From Streptomyces sp. YIM 121038 (GTDB lineage Bacteria > Actinomycetota > Actinomycetes > Streptomycetales > Streptomycetaceae), in the NCBI RefSeq assembly GCF_006088715.1, contig NZ_CP030771.1, positions 7,314,001 through 7,378,000 on the forward strand: a stretch of 64,000 nt of DNA. Reading direction: 5' to 3'. The notes below the pieces were generated by a model. The model did no database searches. It was not told the origin of the DNA and saw nothing but the letters and a program-made list of their open reading frames with translations. The position numbers and the translations under genes are program-made. This document shows positions 58,484 through 64,000 of the stretch, one piece after another; within the stretch, counting starts at the first letter, position 1, and each line of letters opens with the position of its first letter.

Positions 58484-61407
58484 TCAGCGGCCGTCGCGGA
58501 GGCGTATGTCTTGGGTCCAGGCGTTGGAGCGCCCGGAGGGGGTCGTCTTGCAGGCGGTGGCGTAGCAGCGCCAGAACCAGTTGCCGTTCTTCCGTCTCCG
58601 GATCTCGATCTCCGTGCCCTGGCACCGCCTGCACTTCGGAGGGCGGGAGAAGGTCTCCGCGTGCTCGTGCGCGAGCAGTTTGCGGGCGAAGTACGCGCCG
58701 CGCATCGTGACCATCACCTCCCGCGTCCAGCTCTGGGACAAAGCGTTCAGGCTGCCGAGCAGCACGGTTCGTTCGTCGAAGACCGCGATCTTCTGGTGCA
58801 TGACGTACATCGGGATCACTGTGTGGGCCACGGCGCGAAGGTCCGTGATCAGTGCCTGGGTTCGCAGGTCTCCGCTGCAACTGGTCGGTGTCGTCGCGGA
58901 TGAAGACGGTGATCCGCACTCCGCGGTGGGAAGCGGCCGCGAGGGCGGGCAACAGGGAGCGGAGCCGTCTTGCGATCCACGGTGCCCAGAGCCATAGAGA
59001 GCGCTCTGCTCGGTTGATCTCTTCGGCGAAGGTGTCGTAGAAGGTCGAACTCCCGGCCCTGGAACCGGTGGGCCGTACCGACCTCCGCGAGTGGGCGCCC
59101 CGCGTCTTCGACGTCGCGCAGTGCCTCCAGGGTGGCGTCGGCCTGGACGCCGTACGGTGTGACGATGCCGGCCTCTTCCCCCTGTTCGCGGTGGAGTTCC
59201 ACCAGCGCCCGAGCGATGAGCGACCCGGCGGGCCACCACCCTTTGCGGCTGCCGGTCAGGTGGGCGCGAGCCAGCCCGTCCAGGCCGTCGGTGTCGATGA
59301 GGACGATCTCGGGGTCGTTGCCCGGTCTCTCGCGCAGCGTCTGGGGACCGCCCGTGAGGACACCGCCATACGCGAGATCGTTGGCCAAGCGCATGACGGC
59401 AGGGCCGAAACGGTGCTGCTCGGTGAGCGTGACGCACGATGGGTGCGCCTCGGCGTCTGACGGTTCGTGGATGCCGCAGTGCTGGAACACGTCCGGGTGC
59501 AACCACCGCTTGATGTCGGGGCGGTCGCTGTTGCCGAGGACGGACGGGACCACCGGCCCGAGCTGCATGAAGTCCCCGAGCAGGACGGCCGCCCGGTCTG
59601 CTTTGCCAGTGGCGAGCAGGACCTCGGGGAGGGTCGCGGCACCCGCTTCGTCGACGAGGACCACGTCGTACGGCCCCTCGAGGACCGTGCGGTTGGTGCG
59701 AAACCGGGCCAGGGTCGTGGCGACCAGCTTGGCGGACTTGATGATCTCGCCCTGGGCGTTGCGGGCGAGTCGCTCATATCCTTCCTGCGCCAGCTGGTAC
59801 TGCTTCTCCAGCTCCGGTCGGCGGGTACGGTCGGCGGCCACGGCGGGACGCAGCCGTTCGGCCCGGTCATGCTGGGCCGGCCAGCCTCGTTCGGCGGCCT
59901 GTCCGACCAGGTCACGGGCCTGCACGGCGCGGGCGGCGGTCTCGGAGGCCCGGATCGCCGCTCGCTTGAGGGCGAGCGCCTGCTGCTCAGCCTGTTCGCT
60001 CGCGGCCACGAGCTTCATGGCGTCGGCTTCGAGCCGGGAGATCTGGTCCCGGCTGAGCGGGATCGCCGCGACCAGCGCGTTGACTCGGGCACCGATACGG
60101 GCGATGTGCGCGGTCGCGGTCGCGCGGGCCTCCTGTGCTGTCGCACGGGCGTCGGCGGCCGCCCGCCGGGCGTTCGCCAGCTCATCCCGAAGGTCTGCGA
60201 TCGTGTCGCGCTGCCGCCACCTGCCGACGGCGCCCTTCGCCTCGAGTTCCTTCAGCCTCAGCTCCAGGGAACGGCGGCAGTCGTCCGCGAGTAGGGCGTC
60301 GGCCTCGCTGTTCCCCGCCGCTTCCTGCACGCGGGTGATCTCCTCCGAGAGGTCGTCGACCTCGCGCCAGCGGTCCTTCGCCGCGTCCGCGGCCCTCTGG
60401 CGTGCGCGTGCTGTACCGATGGCCTCCCCGAGGTGGTCCAGGCGTTGGACCGCTTGACTGAGCTGCTCTTCCGCCTCGGTCACCCGGGCTCGCGCCGCCG
60501 CCACGGCTTGTCCGGTCGCCCCTACGAACTTCAGGGCCGCGAAGTACGACGGGGCGTCGAATTCCGCGAGTCTGCCTTCCAGAACCGTCAACTGCTGGGC
60601 CCGGTCCCTGATGGAGACGAGTTCGGCCTCGAGTTCCGCACGCCGGGCCGCTGCCTCCGTCAGCCGGGCCCGGACCATCAGAGGCAGGGACACGGAAGGG
60701 TCTTCGGCCACCTCGCGCAGGTGGGGCGGCCCGACCCGGACGATGTCACCGAACTCGTGGCGTCTCTCCCTCACCACACCCAGCAGGGCGTTGTCCACGG
60801 CGATGTTCGTCGCCGACACCAGCAGCACACGCCGACCCTGGGCGATCAGGTCGCCAATGGCCCGCTTGAGGACGGTGGTCTTCCCTGTGCCAGGTGGCCC
60901 CCACACCAAGTGGACGCCTTCGCCGAGACATGCTCGGTAGGCGTCCGCCTGGGCAGGATGGAAGCCCGGCGGGTCGACGGCGTGAGCCGAAGGGCCGCCG
61001 ATCGTCGCGGTCGCGAGAGCAGTGGCGAGGGGATGTTCACCCAGCCCCGCGATGCCGTCACGCAGAGCCTCGATCAGGAAGGTGGGCGGCTGCTTCAGCA
61101 TCCACAGGTGCGGGTCCGCGATCTCGGCGAACTCCGGTACCAGCAGCGTGAGCAGGGAGCCGTTCTGTACGGCTTCGGAGACAGCGAAGCCCTTGGTCTG
61201 GATGCCGTCGTTGCCCGGTCCGGCCAGCCTCAGGGAGTCCAGCTGTTCCGGCCCGATGTCGGAGCTGCGTAGATCGACCACATACCGGCCCGGATCACCA
61301 CTCCGGGCCGCGCGCCCGACGAGCTGCCAGCGTGGCTGTTTGCCCGCGCCTCCTTCGACGGCGATCTACTCGCCGAGTGCCGAGGCGATCTCCTCGCGCC
61401 ATCCCAC
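58484..61407 (-). pseudogene. Broken SF1 helicase with coiled coil and C-terminal PLD/zinc ribbon
   Basis: The original protein can be pieced together. Its helicase part has VWGPPGTGKTTVL (Walker A), VLVDEAGAATLPE (Walker B), LGDFMQLGPV, LTEQHRF and VGTAHRFQGREFD, with a long Ala/Arg/Glu-rich coiled coil inserted. A phospholipase D-like domain follows (FYDTFAEEINRAERSLW; the HxK(x4)D box MHQKIAVFD with GSLNALS) and then a four-Cys zinc ribbon. Lesions: an in-frame TAG at 61368-61366 near the N-terminus; a frame change near 59043 that jumps from motif V straight into the PLD domain, losing helicase motif VI; and another frame change near 58871-58886. Such helicase-PLD proteins are candidates for anti-phage or DNA-processing roles. 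The GTG at 61407 is a guess at the original start. Confidence 0.75.
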
Positions 61408-61778
61408 CTACCGTCCCCCGACCCGCCCGATCCGCGCCTGCCCGATGCTGCGCCGCCCTGATGTGCTTCCTGTGGCCTCTCCACCCGAGGACCGGCACAG
61501 CCCGAGTCGTGGACGAGGGAAGCGCACCGGGTCGCTGCCTTGGAGCGAACCGGAGCCCGAGCAGGAGAGGTGCGCCTTCCCACTTGGGTTGCCCACGACG
61601 TACGGCAACACGATCCGGGCGAACATTCAGTGTCGAGGTGTGGAGCCCGCTTCCGCGAAGGTCGGCCTCATTCCCATGCGGGGGGGCGGGCGGGCCTGGA
61701 GGGCGTCCCGCAAGGGCGGCTTGCACGGTCTCCGGATCCTTCGCGTGCACGAAGTTCATCAATTCCCGCGACGCCCCG
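61408..61778. other. 371-bp region without a recognisable gene
   Basis: Short frames cross it on both strands. One on the minus strand begins MNFVHAKDPETVQAALAG near 61760, but it leads into the wrong frame of the helicase remnant and resembles nothing I know. Probably eroded sequence between two broken genes. Confidence 0.4.
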
Positions 61779-61976
61779 CTACAGCCAGTCCCGCCTCTTG
61801 AAGATGAAGTACAGGCTCACGCACACCACACCCATCAGCCCGATGGCGAAGGGGTAGCCGAAGGTCCAGCTCAGTTCGGGCATGGTGTCGAAGTTCATTC
61901 CGTAGATCGTTCCCACCAACGTGGGAGCAAACAAAATCGCCGCCCAAGACGAGATCTTCTTGAAATCCTCTACCTC
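61779..61976 (-). pseudogene. CorA-type Mg2+ transporter, C-terminal remnant
   Basis: A 65-codon stretch ends in TAG (61781-61779) and encodes FKKISSWAAILFAPTLVG, then the CorA hallmark YGMNFD, a second membrane helix (FAIGLMGVVCVSLYFIFK) and the basic tail KRRDWL. These are the two C-terminal helices of CorA with the GMN selectivity loop. The cytoplasmic domain is absent: upstream codons lose all similarity beyond about 61976. It is a truncated fragment without a start. Confidence 0.85.
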
Positions 61977-62378
61977 ACCCCGTTGGCCAGGGCATTTGAG
62001 TCGCCGAGGTGGTCTGACCTGGGGGAATGCGTCTTTCTGATTCCTTCACGCTCGTTCAGCCTTGTGTCGCTGGTTCTCCCCAGGCGCTCCCCATGCAGCT
62101 CAATTCCCCCCAGATTCTCCCCACGGGGCTTGCTCGATGGAGGCGCCTCAAGATGGTTCGGGGCCCGATTGCTTTGTCGTGTTCCGCAATCGGCTGGGCG
62201 CCGATGTTCGTGTCCGGCCGGAGTGGCGCTGGGGCACTGACCCCGCTGTTGGCTTCTCTGCCCATTCGCCTCTCGGTTGTGCCGTTTCGTGACGCTGGAC
62301 AGTGTCCGATGCCTGTGGTGTTCGGGGCCGCAGGGGGTGTGCAGGTGCGTGGTAGGCGTGTTGCTCGTGGCGCTTAAT
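61977..62378. other. 402-bp region after the STAND/TPR gene, with 11-bp-spaced repeats
   Basis: No gene is supported. CTCCCCA-type heptamers lie at 62076, 62087 and 62117, with CCCCCCA near 62106, i.e. two pairs each spaced 11 bp. Composition is less GC-rich than the window average. A junction near 61976 marks where CorA similarity is cut off. Confidence 0.45.
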
Positions 62379-64000
62379 TCATTGCCTCTCCACCGGACTC
62401 CCGCTGTCCGGGTGGGCATCGCCACCCGCAGCCATGGCGAGGCACTCAGCGGCTTCCTCCATGATGCATGCCGCGCCGTCGGGGTCATCGTCGAGCAGCG
62501 CGACCGCCTGTCCGTAGCAGCCCAGGGCCTCTGCGCAGCGACCTTGGGCGCACAGGCACCGAGCATTCCAGAGGGGGACCGCCCACAAGGGCACCGTGCC
62601 GCCGTCGGCTACGGTTGCGGCCTTCTCGGCCAGCGCTAGTTGCTCCTCGGCCTGTGTGAAGTCCTCCTGCGCGATGAACAGGCGGGCGAGCGCGATGTGC
62701 AACTCGACGATGAGCAAGCCGATGTTTCCGCTCACGCTCAGCTGATCGCGCAGCAACCTCCGCAGCTCGTCCTCGACGCCGCTGCACTCCGCCAGTTCCA
62801 ACTGAAGGGCGAGCCGGGTTTGGATGAGGTCGACGAGGCTCGCGGGGCTTACCGGGGAGTCGCTCCCGGCCGGCATGTAGAGACCGAGGAGACGGCCGAT
62901 CAACGCGATGGCCGGGCGTTCACCTTCCCCGTGCAGAAGCAGACCGAGCAGGTGCTGGGAAATGTCGTAATAGAGGGGGGAGAGCTGTGCGTCCGATTCA
63001 TCGAGTCGGGAAAGCAGCGTGCTGTACATTCTCTCTGCTTGTTCCGTCTGACGCGTTTGTGTGAGTGCGTGACCCACGTGGTGAAGCAGGCTGATGTCCA
63101 GTTCGGACGGTTCCGTCTCGACGGCGGACATCAGCACCTGCGCCTCCGCGGTCGCCCTCTCGTCCTTGCCCTGTTCCGCGAGCACCAGGACAAGGACCGA
63201 ATGCGCCAGCAACCTGTTGCGCACAGAGCCGTTTGAGCGCAGCCCGTCCAGAACCGCGCGCAGCTGTTCTTCCGCGGCAGGCAGCCGGCCGGTCGACTGC
63301 AAGGCGCGTGCCCATAGGAACTGGAATTGCAGTGTCTCCAAGTCCTGCGGCCCTCGCTCGGCGCGGCTCTCTTCGAAGAGTCGGCGTGCCTCGTCCACAT
63401 CGCCGATGGCTTCGTAGTACTGGCCACGAATCGCACCGACTACGGGACGGGTTTCCGGTAGAATAGCGGCTCGTTCCATCATCAACCTGAGTAGTTCATC
63501 GGCCTGATCCCGATGGTTGGAGGCCAGGCAGTAGCCGTAGGAGACCCATCCGGCTTCGACGAACCAGGCCAGCGACTCCACGTCGTTCGCGGGAGCGGAG
63601 CGCAAGGCAGCCAGAACATGGGGGACTAGGACCTGCCGCCTTCGCCATTGATCAGGTGTATCCGTGCCCCCTCCCATCCATCGCGCCAGGCGGGCGCTGG
63701 TCTGCCACACCTCAGCGGTTTCATCTCCGTCGCGCACCTGTGCCGCGTTGGTCTCCAGTACCAGCGGGTGAGCTGTCAGACACAAGTCTGCCGCGTTCGC
63801 CGTGCGGCTTCCGCGTCCGCTGATCGAGACGTCCACGTCGACCAGGTTCAGCAAGCCCACGTCGACGAGTGCGTCGACGGCTGCCTCGCCCTCTTCGAAT
63901 CCTTCCGGGAACCCGCCCTCCAGTGTGACGAGACCGTAGGCGAGCAGCGCGGTGGGGAACGGGGTCGTGGCGAAGCACGACAGGACCCGCATGAGTAATC
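62379..64000 (-). CDS. STAND-type (NB-ARC/TPR) regulator or sensor, C-terminal part; runs off the right edge
   Basis: At least 537 residues are visible and the frame is still open at the window edge, so the N-terminus is missing. The first ~90 residues (CFATTPFPTALLAYGLV; LTAHPLVLETN) look like the winged-helix segment that follows an NB-ARC ATPase. The rest is a run of TPR-like helical pairs (GQYYEAIGDVDEARRLFEE; LARLFIAQEDFTQAEEQLAL; CLCAQGRCAEALGCYGQA). This architecture is common in actinomycete signalling and defence NTPases. The missing part should carry the P-loop ATPase and an effector or DNA-binding domain. No partner gene is in view. Confidence 0.7.
   Translation of the reverse strand, partial: LLMRVLSCFATTPFPTALLAYGLVTLEGGFPEGFEEGEAAVDALVDVGLLNLVDVDVSISGRGSRTANAADLCLTAHPLVLETNAAQVRDGDETAEVWQTSARLARWMGGGTDTPDQWRRRQVLVPHVLAALRSAPANDVESLAWFVEAGWVSYGYCLASNHRDQADELLRLMMERAAILPETRPVVGAIRGQYYEAIGDVDEARRLFEESRAERGPQDLETLQFQFLWARALQSTGRLPAAEEQLRAVLDGLRSNGSVRNRLLAHSVLVLVLAEQGKDERATAEAQVLMSAVETEPSELDISLLHHVGHALTQTRQTEQAERMYSTLLSRLDESDAQLSPLYYDISQHLLGLLLHGEGERPAIALIGRLLGLYMPAGSDSPVSPASLVDLIQTRLALQLELAECSGVEDELRRLLRDQLSVSGNIGLLIVELHIALARLFIAQEDFTQAEEQLALAEKAATVADGGTVPLWAVPLWNARCLCAQGRCAEALGCYGQAVALLDDDPDGAACIMEEAAECLAMAAGGDAHPDSGSPVERQ

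Noticed and set aside
61295..61762. A 155-codon minus-strand gene starting MMNFVHAKDPETV
   Set aside because: Its 3' part is the wrong frame of the helicase remnant and becomes Arg-rich; no homology recognised.

Overview
The window is very GC-rich (low 70s percent by eye), with strong purine-rich ribosome binding sites, frequent GTG starts and 4-base ATGA/GTGA overlaps. Together with the gene types present, this points to a Streptomyces-like actinomycete. No rRNA or tRNA gene was seen.

Layout. (1) 1-9342: an unrelated left flank. It holds a class III lanthipeptide synthetase (LanKC) with an MFS exporter, a secreted M14 carboxypeptidase, a secreted S12 serine hydrolase, a GlxA-like regulator and an MBL-fold hydrolase. 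(2) 9.4-51.2 kb: a nonribosomal peptide cluster. Its left arm is a free-standing carrier protein, a SyrB2-type non-heme iron halogenase (HxA motif), a type II thioesterase, a cation/proton antiporter, a C-A-T synthetase whose condensation motif is broken, and a [3Fe-4S] ferredoxin. A middle operon on the minus strand encodes an SDR, a second Fe/2-oxoglutarate enzyme with an intact HxD motif, and a zinc alcohol dehydrogenase. The main assembly line is NRPS-1 (A-T-E-C-A*-T with a gutted second A domain), a second thioesterase, a FAAL-like A-KR-T protein, and the 5836-residue NRPS-2 (C-A-T-E-C-A-MT-T-C-A-T-E-C-A-T-TE), followed by a P450. (3) 52.1-57.7 kb: a compact RiPP-like locus with a 49-residue acidic, Cys-free candidate precursor, two B12-type radical SAM proteins and a small methyltransferase. 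(4) 57.7-64 kb: a worn flank with a 45-bp tandem repeat, a molybdate-type HTH-TOBE protein, a broken helicase/PLD gene, a CorA remnant and the C-terminal part of a STAND/TPR protein that runs off the right edge.

How the NRPS parts may fit together. An aminoacyl group on a carrier would be chlorinated by the halogenase, as in coronamic acid and syringomycin biosynthesis. The second carrier of NRPS-1 cannot be loaded by its own A domain, so it is the natural acceptor of a residue supplied in trans. The route is inferred; the broken A domain, the broken C domain and the HxA motif are read directly from the sequence.

Regulation. An 18-bp palindrome (TGTCCYGT-NN-ACRGGACA) lies about 50-64 bp upstream of candidate -35 boxes at five NRPS-cluster promoters. 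I did not find it at the lanthipeptide or radical SAM loci. It suggests one regulator, encoded outside this window, and marks the cluster as about 9.45-51.2 kb. The SDR operon and NRPS-1 are fed by two inverted copies of the same ~170-bp upstream sequence.
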